The position numbers and the translations under genes were made by a program. A stretch of DNA of 64,000 nt from Rhizobium aethiopicum. Its GTDB lineage: Bacteria; Pseudomonadota; Alphaproteobacteria; Rhizobiales; Rhizobiaceae. Positions 46,759 to 61,271 of the stretch are shown here, piece by piece. Position 1 is the stretch's first letter. The number at the start of each line of letters is the position of its first letter. The stretch is taken from assembly GCF_014197535.1 (NCBI RefSeq), contig NZ_JACIFV010000007.1, forward strand, positions 62,001 through 126,000. The letters are read 5' to 3'. The notes beneath the pieces are model-generated. The model ran no database searches and was not told the origin of the DNA. It was given only the letters and a program-made list of their open reading frames with translations.

Positions 46759-47937
46759 TTATGATTTCAGGCAGCCTTCGGCCCGGAGCGCCGCGACGAT
46801 GGCGCCGGCATCGGCGGGCTGCATGCCGGCAAGATTCATGCGCCCGGAATCCGCCATGTAGATGCCGTGGTTTGCCCTGAGCGCGACTGCCGTTTCCTTA
46901 CGCATGGAGAGATTGGAAAACAGGCCGCGCTGCTGGCTGATGAAAGCCAGCTCGGGCGAGGCAGCGGCCAGCGCCGCGCGATTGCCGTTGATGCGTTCGC
47001 ACATCTCGTCGAGTTCAACGCGCCACATCGCCGTCATTTCTGCGCTTTCGAGAATGGCCCTGACGACGGCGGCGCCATGATCCGGCGGCATGGACCAGTT
47101 GACGCGGGCAAGCGCCGCCATGTTGCTTTCGGCCTTCGCGACGTCATCGGCGTTGCGGGCCACGGCGTAGAGTGCGCCGACGCGTTCGCGATAGAGGCCG
47201 AAGTTCTTGTCGCAGGAATAGGCGATCAGCGCTTCCTCGACGGTGTCGAGGATCATGCGCGTCGGCGCTGCATCCTGTTCGAGACCGTCGCCCAGCCCCT
47301 GATAGGCAAGATCGATGAAGGGCACGAGCCTGTGCGCCACGAGGAGATCGGTAATCTCTCGCCACTGCTCCATGGTGAAATCGATACCCGTGGGATTATG
47401 GCAGCAGCCATGAAGCAGCACGACGTCGCCTTCCCCAGCGGAAGACAGGGCCTCGACGACGCTTTCGAATGTCACCTGCTGTGAAGCCAGGTCGACGAAG
47501 GCGTATTCTTTCACGTCCAAGCGTGCCGAAGCGAAGATCGGTGCATGATTGGGCCAGCTCGGCGTTCCCAAGAGAACCTTCGCCGATGGGTTTGCCGTTT
47601 GGATGAGCTCCGCGCCGAGACGGAGCGCGCCGCTGCCGCCCGGCGTTTGAATACCTGCGAGCCGTTGGGCGAATTTCGGCGAGTTGCCGAAGATGATCGG
47701 CTCAAGCAGGCGCACGAATTGCAGATCGCCTTCGGGGCCGAGATACTTCTTGCTGTCCTGGGTCTCCAGGAGAAACTGCTCCGCCGCCTTGACGGCCCGC
47801 ATGACGGGCGTGCGTCCCATGGCATCGCGATAGACGCCGACGCCGAGGTCGATCTTTTCGGGACGATCGTCGACCTGGAAGGCCTTGATGAGTGCGAGCA
47901 GGCTATCGGCCGGCCGGTTCTTCAGTTCCTCAAACAC
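46759..47937 (-). CDS. Aromatic/aspartate-type aminotransferase (class I, PLP-dependent)
   Basis: 392 residues from GTG 47937, 7 nt after a strong GGAGG site; the frame is open 34 codons further upstream but that part lies in the regulatory region. The AspC/TyrB pattern is visible: IDLGVGVYRDAMGRTPVM, LGPEGDLQFVRLLEP, TPGGSGALRLGAELI, LLHGCCHNPTGIDFTMEQW, the PLP lysine in YSCDKNFGLYRERVGALY, and FSNLSMRKET. It exchanges amino groups between aromatic or acidic amino acids and 2-oxoglutarate. It is divergent from an Lrp-type regulator and co-directional with a ThDP enzyme gene. Confidence 0.92.
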   Translation of the reverse strand: MFEELKNRPADSLLALIKAFQVDDRPEKIDLGVGVYRDAMGRTPVMRAVKAAEQFLLETQDSKKYLGPEGDLQFVRLLEPIIFGNSPKFAQRLAGIQTPGGSGALRLGAELIQTANPSAKVLLGTPSWPNHAPIFASARLDVKEYAFVDLASQQVTFESVVEALSSAGEGDVVLLHGCCHNPTGIDFTMEQWREITDLLVAHRLVPFIDLAYQGLGDGLEQDAAPTRMILDTVEEALIAYSCDKNFGLYRERVGALYAVARNADDVAKAESNMAALARVNWSMPPDHGAAVVRAILESAEMTAMWRVELDEMCERINGNRAALAAASPELAFISQQRGLFSNLSMRKETAVALRANHGIYMADSGRMNLAGMQPADAGAIVAALRAEGCLKS

Positions 47938-47993
47938 AGGTCCACCTCCGTTTTTTGATGTCATTGGCCGGAGATTAAAGGAACTTTCGCGAC

Positions 47994-48072
47994 GAATTTC
48001 TGCGATTATCTCCCTTCGCTGGGATATCGATGCAGACAATCGGCGAAGAACGGCTATATTGCGCAGAAATTC
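47994..48072. promoter_or_regulatory. Paired inverted sites in the aminotransferase/Lrp divergent region
   Basis: GAATTTCTGCG (47994-48004) and CGCAGAAATTC (48062-48072) are exact reverse complements, 68 bp apart. A TATATT (48055-48060) next to the right site could be the -10 of the regulator gene. Spaced half-sites that let octameric Lrp-type proteins wrap DNA would look like this. Confidence 0.55.
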
Positions 48073-48093
48073 CCCTTATATGCGAGGCGGGCC

Positions 48094-48561
48094 ATGCTCG
48101 ACCAGTTCGATGTCAAATTGCTTGCCGCTCTCCAGCAGAACAGCGAGCTGACGCAGAGCGAACTGTCTCAGAAGGTCAATCTCTCGGCGACCCAATGCGC
48201 GCGTCGTTTGGAAAGGCTGCGCAAGGAACAATATATCCAGAGCGTCGTCGCTATCCTCAATCCTGTCAAACTGGGTTTCACCGTCGTCGCGCATACGCTC
48301 GTCAGCCTCCGAGCCCATACCGAGGGCGGAAACGAGCGGCTCCATCGCTTCATCGAGACCGCGCCGGAGATCCTGGAATGTTATTCGCAGACGGGCGACG
48401 CCGACTTTCTGATGAAGGTCATGACGCGTGACCTCGACCATCTCAGCCAGTTTCTCGAAAGAATGATCCGCGTCACCGACAATCTGGCCTCGGTCAAATC
48501 GAGCATCGTGCTCAAGACGCTGAAAAAGACGACCGCCTTGCCGTTGCAGATCGTGACGTGA
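48094..48561 (+). CDS. Lrp/AsnC-family transcriptional regulator
   Basis: 155 residues from ATG 48094. The N-terminal helix-turn-helix reads LDQFDVKLLAALQQNSELTQ and LSQKVNLSATQCARRLERLR; the C-terminal RAM domain (LVSLRAHTEGGNERLHRFIE, ECYSQTGDADFLMKVMTRDL) binds amino acids. It is divergent from the aminotransferase/ThDP enzyme operon with 156 bp between, and probably activates or represses it in response to an amino acid such as tyrosine, phenylalanine or tryptophan. Confidence 0.93.
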   Translation: MLDQFDVKLLAALQQNSELTQSELSQKVNLSATQCARRLERLRKEQYIQSVVAILNPVKLGFTVVAHTLVSLRAHTEGGNERLHRFIETAPEILECYSQTGDADFLMKVMTRDLDHLSQFLERMIRVTDNLASVKSSIVLKTLKKTTALPLQIVT

Positions 48562-48573
48562 GAATGGCCGCTC

Positions 48574-49335
48574 TCACCTGAGATAATGGATGTGCGGGCG
48601 CGAATGATGGGGTGAGGCTTCGATCCGGGCCTCGACCGAAAAGACCTCGCGCAATAGCTTCTCGCTTAACACATCCTCAGGCGCGCCCGAGGCGACGATC
48701 CTGCCCTGCTGCATGATGATCAACTCATCGCAGAACATGGCGGCATGGTTGAGATCGTGCAGGGCGACGATGCTGGTGATCGGCAGGCCGGAGACGAGCC
48801 GCATCAGGCTGATCTGGTGCTGAATGTCGAGATGATTTGTCGGTTCGTCGAGGATCAGCTCCTGCGGCGACTGGGCGAGCGCCCTGGCGATGTGGGTGCG
48901 CTGTTTTTCGCCGCCCGAGAGGCTCTGCCAGCGCTCGTCGCGCTTTTCCGCCATGCCGGCGCGCGCCAGTGCGGCCTCGACCGCCTCTTCGTCGGCTCTC
49001 GTCCAGCCGGAGAACATCGAGCGGTGCGGGAAGCGGCCGAGCTTGACGACGTCGACGACCTTGAGATTGGCGTTGGTCGTCGCGTGCTGCTCGACGAAGG
49101 CGATGCGCCGGGCGATCGAGCGGCGGCTGATCTTGCCGATATCGCTGCGGTCGAGCGTGACGCGGCCGGAATGCGGGCGCTTGAGGCCGGCGAGAAGCCT
49201 GAGCAGCGAGGTCTTGCCGGAGCCGTTCGGCCCGAGCAGGCCGAGCATCCGGCCGGGCTGCGCCTCCATGGAGATGCCGTCCAGAATGGTCTTCCTGCCA
49301 ATTTTCCAGGTGAGGTTGTCGGCCTTGATGCTCAT
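48574..49335 (-). CDS. Iron-siderophore/cobalamin ABC transporter ATP-binding protein
   Basis: 253 residues from ATG 49335, overlapping the permease gene stop by 4 bp. Walker A GPNGSGKTSL near 35, signature SLSGGEKQRTHIARALAQ, Walker B LILDEPTNHLDIQHQ and switch VALHDLNHAAMFCDEL match the FhuC/FecE/BtuD class. The C-terminal tail SPHHSRPHIHYLR is histidine-rich. Third gene of a binding protein-permease-ATPase operon. Confidence 0.93.
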   Translation of the reverse strand: MSIKADNLTWKIGRKTILDGISMEAQPGRMLGLLGPNGSGKTSLLRLLAGLKRPHSGRVTLDRSDIGKISRRSIARRIAFVEQHATTNANLKVVDVVKLGRFPHRSMFSGWTRADEEAVEAALARAGMAEKRDERWQSLSGGEKQRTHIARALAQSPQELILDEPTNHLDIQHQISLMRLVSGLPITSIVALHDLNHAAMFCDELIIMQQGRIVASGAPEDVLSEKLLREVFSVEARIEASPHHSRPHIHYLR

Positions 49336-50372
49336 GACGCGCGCTGGAACCGGTAGAGGATGATCGAGAAGAAGGGAACGCCGACCAGCGCCGTGACGAC
49401 GCCGATCGGCAGAATCTGGTTGGGAATAAGCGCGCGCGCGGCAATGTCGGCGAGCACCATGAAGATCGCTCCCGCGATGGCGCAGGCCGGCAGGAGACGG
49501 ATATGCAGCGGCCCGACGACGAAACGGGCGACATGCGGCACGACGAGACCGACGAAACCGATCGAGCCCACCATGCTGACGATGGTAGCCGTCATCATCG
49601 CGGTCAATGCGAAGAGCACCATGCGCGCACGGCTGACATTGACGCCGAGCGAGGATGCCGCCTCGTCGCCGAAAGCAAAGGCATCGAGCACGCGGGCATA
49701 GAGCAGACAGGCGGCGAGGCCGAAGCCGACGACGATCGAGACCAGCGCGAATTCCGGCCAGCGCACGCCGCTGAAGCTGCCGAGCAGCCAGAACATGACA
49801 TCGCGGGCCTGCTGCGCATTGGCTGAGGTGGTGACGATATAGGAGGTCGAGGCGTTGAAGAGCTGTGATGCGGCCACGCCGGCCAGAATGGTGCGGTCCG
49901 CGCCGCCGCGCGTGCCGTTCGACAGCAGCGCCACGAAGAAAAAGGCTGCGAATGCGCCGGCGAAGGCGCCTGCCGACAGCGACACCGCGCCGGCGCCGAC
50001 CCCTAGGATGACGATCGCGACGGCACCGGTCGAGGCGCCTGCGGAAATGCCGAGCACATAAGGTTCGGCCAGCGGGTTGCGCAGCAGCGACTGCATGATG
50101 GCGCCTGACAGCGCCAGGCCCGCGCCGCAGAAGGCGGCGACGAGCGCGCGGCTCAAGCGATAGTCCCAGATCACCGTCTCATGGATGCGGTTCAGCTCGA
50201 CCGCGGTCCAGCCTAGCCGGTTGGTGACGGCCGAAAAGGTGGTCGCGAGCGGGATCGGCAGATCGCCGATCCCGACGCTGACGCCGATGGCGACCGCGAT
50301 GAGGCAGAGGGAGGCCGAGAGCAGTGCGGTGACCACTCCCAGCTGCCGAAAGAGGCGGCCCGCTTCCGTCAC
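49332..50372 (-). CDS. Iron-siderophore/cobalamin ABC transporter permease (FecCD type)
   Basis: 346 residues from GTG 50372, which overlaps the binding-protein stop (GTGA); the longer open frame upstream lies inside that gene. Nine to ten membrane helices and the FecCD motifs are present: RLSRALVAAFCGAGLALSGA, QSLLRNPLAEPYVLGISAGA, ADRTILAGVAASQLFNAS, GSIGFVGLVVPHVARF and PIGVVTALVGVPFFSIILY. It forms the homodimeric channel for an iron chelate or corrinoid. Confidence 0.94.
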   Translation of the reverse strand: MTEAGRLFRQLGVVTALLSASLCLIAVAIGVSVGIGDLPIPLATTFSAVTNRLGWTAVELNRIHETVIWDYRLSRALVAAFCGAGLALSGAIMQSLLRNPLAEPYVLGISAGASTGAVAIVILGVGAGAVSLSAGAFAGAFAAFFFVALLSNGTRGGADRTILAGVAASQLFNASTSYIVTTSANAQQARDVMFWLLGSFSGVRWPEFALVSIVVGFGLAACLLYARVLDAFAFGDEAASSLGVNVSRARMVLFALTAMMTATIVSMVGSIGFVGLVVPHVARFVVGPLHIRLLPACAIAGAIFMVLADIAARALIPNQILPIGVVTALVGVPFFSIILYRFQRAS

Positions 50373-51394
50373 TTCAGCAGACCGAGGGCCTTCAGCTGCT
50401 CGGCCACCTGCTCGGCGCCGTAGATCGTGCGGATGGTCGGGTTCATTGCCTGGCCGTCCATCACGACGAGCGCTTTGTTCTTGACGGCCGGGATCTGGCT
50501 GACAGCCGGATCGCTGTTCAGGAAGTTGATCTTGGCTTCTGGCTTGTCGAGTTCCCAGCGGTTGCGGTCGAGGCTCGCAACGACGAAGACGTCTGGATTG
50601 GAGGCGATGATGCCTTCCCAGCCGACAGTCGGCCATTCCGCGTCGGCGGTGATCGCATTGTGGCCGCCGAGCAGATTGGCGATGAAGCCGGAGGCGCTGT
50701 TCTTGCCGCCGACATAGGCGTCGGCCGACGGGCTGGGGCTGGAGAACCAGAAGACGTACGACAGGTTCTGGCCGTCCTTAGCAACGCTCCCGCGAAGCTT
50801 GGCTTCGCGCGCCTTGAAATCGGCGATCAGCGCCTGGCCGCGATCGGCGACATCGAAAATCTTGGAGAGTTCGTCGATCTCCCTGTAGAGGAGATCCATG
50901 TTCCACAACTCGCCGCGGCTGCCGTATTGGTCCTTGACGTCCTTGGTGCTGAGGCAGGTGCTGGGCGACAGATAGGTTGAAACGCCGACCTTGTCGAAAT
51001 CCTCGCGCTTGGCGATCTTGCTGTTCGGCCCGACAAGGCTCGGCAGGGCGACAGCCACAAAGTCGGGATTTTCCGCGAGCATCGACTCGAAGGTCGGCAT
51101 TTCGACGGTCAGAAGCTTGACCTTGGCATTGGCCTCGGCGAGCTGCGGCAGAACCTTGCTCGGCCAGAAGGCGGTGCCGACCATCTTGTCCTGAAGACCG
51201 AGCAGCAGCAGAATTTCCGCGCTGTTCTGGCCAAGCCCGATCGCCCGCTCGGGCGCCTTCTTGAAGGTCACTTCAGTGCCGCAGTTTTCGAGCGTCAGCG
51301 GGTAGGTGGTCGAGCCGGCGAATGACGGCGTTGCGGCAAGGCCGATCAGAGCGGAAAGGCCGCAGGCGGCCAGAAGTGATTTGAAGCTGGTCAC
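50369..51394 (-). CDS. Iron-siderophore/cobalamin-type ABC transporter substrate-binding protein
   Basis: About 341 residues from GTG 51394, which opens directly into a signal peptide (SFKSLLAACGLSALIGLA, cleavage near PSFAG); a start at 51439 would add 15 residues. The mature part begins YPLTLENCGTEVTFKKAPER and has the long rigid helix of the TroA/BtuF class, with KNKALVVMDGQAMNPTIRTI near the end. Two cysteines (ENCG and PSTCLS) may form a disulfide. It is first in the operon with permease and ATPase. Iron chelate versus corrinoid cannot be decided; no clear iron box was found in the short upstream gap. Confidence 0.9.
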   Translation of the reverse strand: MTSFKSLLAACGLSALIGLAATPSFAGSTTYPLTLENCGTEVTFKKAPERAIGLGQNSAEILLLLGLQDKMVGTAFWPSKVLPQLAEANAKVKLLTVEMPTFESMLAENPDFVAVALPSLVGPNSKIAKREDFDKVGVSTYLSPSTCLSTKDVKDQYGSRGELWNMDLLYREIDELSKIFDVADRGQALIADFKAREAKLRGSVAKDGQNLSYVFWFSSPSPSADAYVGGKNSASGFIANLLGGHNAITADAEWPTVGWEGIIASNPDVFVVASLDRNRWELDKPEAKINFLNSDPAVSQIPAVKNKALVVMDGQAMNPTIRTIYGAEQVAEQLKALGLLK

Positions 51395-51512
51395 GAAGAA
51401 TGTCCCGGTACGTGGATATGCGGGCCGGGGTATAGCCACAGGAGGGGCTTAAAAACAAGACAAAAAGGCTCAGCTTATCGCAAAATCGACAGCGTCCAGA
51501 GTAAAAATATCC

Positions 51513-51794
51513 TCAGCTCAACTTTCCGACGAGCTTGGCGTAATCCGAAAATGTTGCGCCTTCGCCTTTGGTGCCGGATTGGCCGGCAAGCTGCAGCACG
51601 CGGATCGGAAATAGGATCGCCGCGAGGTTGGCGCCTGACAGCTCATGGTCGTCATCCTCCTGGATCGCTTTTTGAGCCTTCGCGAGTGCGGTATCGATTT
51701 CCCCGCGCGTGAGCAATTCCTTCTCGACGATCGCGTCGCATATCGAGGCCATTGCCATGATCAGGCCTTTGAGCTGCAGATTGGCGGTATTCAT
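51513..51794 (-). CDS. Small conserved-looking hypothetical protein
   Basis: 93 residues from ATG 51794 with a GGGAG ribosome site 6 nt before. It is predicted helical and cytoplasmic (IMAMASICDAIVEKELLTRG, DTALAKAQKAIQEDD). No known domain is recognised. It lies between the next hypothetical gene and the metal-chelate importer, on the same strand. Confidence 0.7.
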   Translation of the reverse strand: MNTANLQLKGLIMAMASICDAIVEKELLTRGEIDTALAKAQKAIQEDDDHELSGANLAAILFPIRVLQLAGQSGTKGEGATFSDYAKLVGKLS

Positions 51795-51821
51795 GAGAAC
51801 TCCCAGGTGAAGAAAGCATTT

Positions 51822-52274
51822 CTAGTCCTGTTCGACCGGCCGGATCGTGTCGACCGAGACCGTGCCGTCGAGGATACCGCGCTTTATATCACGTCTGTCC
51901 CGATCGATCTCGATCACGGTGTAGAGTTTGTCGTCACGAAAGGCGCTGGCATTGGCCGTGGTGACATCTTCGGCGGGCGCCGCATCAACTTCCATGAAAT
52001 CGAGCTCGCGTGCCGCGGCCACGATCCTGGCATCGCCCGGCGTCCGGGCGGCGACGACAACGGCGCCGTGATTGTGGGCATTGTCCCATCTGGGATCGTC
52101 TGGCCTGGCGATCGGTTCCAGCCGATAGATGTTCAGCAACTCGCCACCGCTTTCGGAGGATGCCTCCGCCGCGGCATCCTGCATCTGCGCCTGGCTCTCG
52201 ACCGATCTTCCGAAGGTGGTCGGGCTGGTCGCATTGTTGACCTCTTCCTTGCCTGTCCTTGAGACGTTCGACAT
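51822..52274 (-). CDS. Hypothetical protein with disordered N-terminus
   Basis: 150 residues from ATG 52274 with an AAGGAGAG ribosome site. The first 50 residues are polar and low in complexity ([20 protein letters not shown]), the rest shows alternating strands and helices ([40 protein letters not shown]). No family recognised. It is divergent from the multi-HAMP kinase gene, separated by 168 bp, and is followed 27 bp later by the small gene at 51513, so these two may be co-transcribed. Confidence 0.7.
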   Translation of the reverse strand: MSNVSRTGKEEVNNATSPTTFGRSVESQAQMQDAAAEASSESGGELLNIYRLEPIARPDDPRWDNAHNHGAVVVAARTPGDARIVAAARELDFMEVDAAPAEDVTTANASAFRDDKLYTVIEIDRDRRDIKRGILDGTVSVDTIRPVEQD

Positions 52275-52442
52275 GTCGCTCTCCTTGTCAGGACGGAAAC
52301 GACGGCCGGCGGGAAACTGTTCCCACGCAAGCAAAGTTTGGCCGTTGACATTGGGTTAGGCCTGTCTCTGCAACCCTGCGGCACAGCCATACCCTTTTTC
52401 CAGTCGAGCACTAATTACCCTCTGTCGAACAGGGGGGATTTC

Positions 52443-58742
<6,300 letters not shown>

Positions 58743-58752
58743 GGACCCGGAC

Positions 58753-60426
58753 ATGAACCCCGTCAACATCCTCCTCGTCGACGACCAGCCCGCCAAGCTC
58801 CTGAGCTATGAGGTCATTCTCGAAGAGCTCGAGGAAAATCTGATCAAGGCGCAGTCTGCGCGCGAAGCTTTCGAGCATCTCCTGCGAAGCGAGATCGCCG
58901 TGATCCTCGTCGACGTCTGCATGCCCGAGCAGGACGGATTCGAGCTCGTCGGCATGATCCGCCAGCACCCGCGCTATCAGAACACGCCGATCATCTTCGT
59001 CTCCGCCGTGATGCTGGCCGAACCCGACCGGTTACGCGGCTACGCGGTCGGCGCAGTCGATTACGTCTCCGTCCCGATCGTGCCCGAGGTGCTGAGGGCC
59101 AAAGTCAGGGTCTTTGCCGATCTCTACAGAAAGACGCGGGAACTCGAACGTCTAAATGCCGAGCTGGAGGCGAGGGTGCACCAGCGAACCGCCGAACTCG
59201 AAACCTCGGCCGCGCAGCTGCGTCAGCTGAATGAGGAGCTGGAGCACCGCATCGATCAAAGGACGCGCGAGCGCGAGGAGGCGCTGGCGCAGCTGTTCGA
59301 AGCGCAGAAGCTCGATACGATCGGCCACCTGACGGGTGGCGTGGCGCATGATTTCAACAATCTTCTGATGGCGGTGCTCGGCAGCCTCAGTCTGCTCAAG
59401 AAGCGACTTCCCGCCGATGAACGCAGCGAACGCCTGGTGACGAATGCCATCCAGGCCGCCGAGCGCGGGACGGCGCTCACCCAGCGCCTGCTTGCCTTCG
59501 CTCGCCGACAGGAGCTGAAGCCGCAGGCGGTCGATTTTCTCCGCCTGTTCGAAAACATCGAGGATCTGCTCGCCAAGGCGGTCGGACCGCGGGTCGAGAT
59601 CCGAAAGCGCATCCCTGCGGATCTGGAGCCGCTGCTGGTGGACAGCAATCAGCTGGAATTGGCGCTGCTCAACTTGTTCGTCAATGCGCGGGATGCGCTC
59701 GAAAGCGGCGGTGCGGTGACGGTCGCCGCGGCGGCGGAGGAGACCCGGCCGGCCGGTCTTGCAGGTGGGAATTACATCAAGATATCGGTGTCGGACGATG
59801 GCGAAGGGATGGACGAGGCGACAGTCCTGCGCGCCGCCGAGCCATTCTTCACCACGAAGGGGATAGGCAAAGGCACCGGTCTGGGCCTGTCGATGGTGCA
59901 CGGCCTGGCGGCGCAATCGGGCGGTTCCATCCAGATTTCGAGTACAAGAGGCAAGGGCACAACCGTCTCGCTCTGGCTGCCCGTCGCGCAGAGCATTGCC
60001 AAGGCGCAGCCGGCGGTCGTGCCTGCCGCCGCTGAACCTTCGAAGGCGGTCTCGCGATCGCTCGCCATCCTCGTCGTCGACGACGATGCGCTCGTCAGGA
60101 CCGGAACCGTGGCAATGCTGGAGGATCTGGGACACCTGCCGCGGGAGGCAGCTTCCGCTACCCAGGCCCTGGAATTCCTCGCCGGCGGACAGGAGTGTGA
60201 TCTCGTCATCACCGATCATGCCATGCCGGGCATGACGGGCGCCGAGCTCGCGCGCCACCTTCGTTCAGCCTTCCCCAACCTGCCCGTTATCCTCGCCTCC
60301 GGCTATGTCGAGCTCGCCGAAGATCAAGGGCTCGGCCGGATGCTCAGGATGGCGAAGCCGTTCACGCAAGAGCAGCTCCAGGCGGCCATGGACGAGGCGC
60401 TGAGGGACAAGGTCGCGGCGGCGTGA
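58753..60426 (+). CDS. Receiver-kinase-receiver hybrid protein
   Basis: 557 residues from ATG 58753. An N-terminal receiver (NILLVDDQPAKLLSYE, phospho-acceptor Asp54 in VILVDVCMPEQDG) is joined by a coiled coil (about 125-180) to a HisKA domain with His199 (LTGGVAHDFNNLLMAV), an HATPase domain (NLFVNARDALESGG, DDGEGMDEATVLRAAE, GKGTGLGLSMVHG) and a C-terminal receiver with Asp488 (DLVITDHAMPGMTGAE). It has no membrane segment. Its place 10 bp after the multi-HAMP kinase, whose last receivers could pass phosphate on, suggests one phosphorelay. No HPt domain or DNA-binding output is encoded in the pair. Confidence 0.93.
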   Translation: MNPVNILLVDDQPAKLLSYEVILEELEENLIKAQSAREAFEHLLRSEIAVILVDVCMPEQDGFELVGMIRQHPRYQNTPIIFVSAVMLAEPDRLRGYAVGAVDYVSVPIVPEVLRAKVRVFADLYRKTRELERLNAELEARVHQRTAELETSAAQLRQLNEELEHRIDQRTREREEALAQLFEAQKLDTIGHLTGGVAHDFNNLLMAVLGSLSLLKKRLPADERSERLVTNAIQAAERGTALTQRLLAFARRQELKPQAVDFLRLFENIEDLLAKAVGPRVEIRKRIPADLEPLLVDSNQLELALLNLFVNARDALESGGAVTVAAAAEETRPAGLAGGNYIKISVSDDGEGMDEATVLRAAEPFFTTKGIGKGTGLGLSMVHGLAAQSGGSIQISSTRGKGTTVSLWLPVAQSIAKAQPAVVPAAAEPSKAVSRSLAILVVDDDALVRTGTVAMLEDLGHLPREAASATQALEFLAGGQECDLVITDHAMPGMTGAELARHLRSAFPNLPVILASGYVELAEDQGLGRMLRMAKPFTQEQLQAAMDEALRDKVAAA

Positions 60427-60487
60427 TGATCGAGGCGCGGCGGCTTTGGGAGAGCTGGACTGGTTGGAGCAGGGTCAGTACCATTTC

Positions 60488-60970
60488 TTAATTGCCTCCC
60501 TCCCAGGAGAGGATCAGAAAATACGAAAAGCTGTCAATTTTACTGTCCTTTGGATTGATGGCCAAAGCCGCCTCCTCAAAATTCCTGGCCCCGCCCAGGA
60601 TATAGACTGTTTTGCATCTTCCGAGAGTATCTACCGACTGATTGCAAAATATTAAGTGTCGATTTTTGATGTCCAATTCTTCATTTATAGTTTTACGAAC
60701 GTCTGACAATATTTCCTTTGCGTGGATGTCTGGATTTCTAATATACGAAGCGCCGTCAAAATTTAAGCTCTTGGCAATCATCAACGTCCGTTTGTTGCCA
60801 TCGCATTGCATGACGAGCGATGCGTCTAATGAAGTTTTTCCAAAACCTGGACAGTTAGTGGCGACGGAATCGAGCGACTTTATAGAAAAGCTCTCTGGCA
60901 ATGCAGGCGTATACAGCCCGACTGCAAGCAAAATTGATACAAAGCTGAAGGCGTGAGGCGCTGCTGTCAT
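60488..60970 (-). CDS. Hypothetical secreted protein in an AT-richer patch
   Basis: 160 residues from ATG 60970 (GTG 60982 would add four). An N-terminal signal peptide is likely (SFVSILLAVGLYTPALP). The mature part has cysteines in NCPGFG, VMQCDGNKR, IFCNQS and GRCKTV, two possible disulfides, and no recognised domain. Codon use is clearly richer in A and T than in all neighbours (many AAA, AAT, ATA and TTT codons), which suggests recent acquisition. It is convergent with the kinase gene and has no partner. Confidence 0.65.
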   Translation of the reverse strand: MTAAPHAFSFVSILLAVGLYTPALPESFSIKSLDSVATNCPGFGKTSLDASLVMQCDGNKRTLMIAKSLNFDGASYIRNPDIHAKEILSDVRKTINEELDIKNRHLIFCNQSVDTLGRCKTVYILGGARNFEEAALAINPKDSKIDSFSYFLILSWEGGN

Positions 60971-60982
60971 CTTTGCATCCAC

Positions 60983-61271
60983 ACTCGATTAATCCGCGAC
61001 ATAACGCGCATATCATATTTGGGACTGGTTTGGCGCTGAAATCGCGGCCTTTACATCGCATGAATCACAAGCGCGTTGCAAACGGAAGACGAAAAGCTCG
61101 TCTTTCGTCCGCGTGAATCCTTCACGATCAACGAGATGACGTCGCGGCTAAATTCAGACTTGCGCCGCCCGCTGATCAGGTCTCACTCGCTTGCTGCGCT
61201 CCACCCCAGGCGAAACTTTTTGCCCTGACAAAAGTTACTCAAACCCATCTCACCTCACCGAAGGCTTTCCT
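60983..61271. other. Intergenic region upstream of treZ
   Basis: 289 bp without a gene. It contains a short inverted repeat, GACGAAA-N8-TTTCGTC (61088-61109), whose role is unclear, and presumably the promoters of the divergent secreted-protein gene and of treZ; no convincing -35/-10 pair was found. Confidence 0.45.

Noticed and set aside
60446..60655. Small plus-strand frame after the second kinase gene
   Set aside because: It lies over the 3' end of the minus-strand secreted-protein gene, which has a signal peptide and longer frame.
61088..61109. GACGAAA-N8-TTTCGTC hairpin upstream of treZ considered as a terminator
   Set aside because: The stem is only 7 bp, has no T-run, and is more than 100 bp from any gene end pointing at it.
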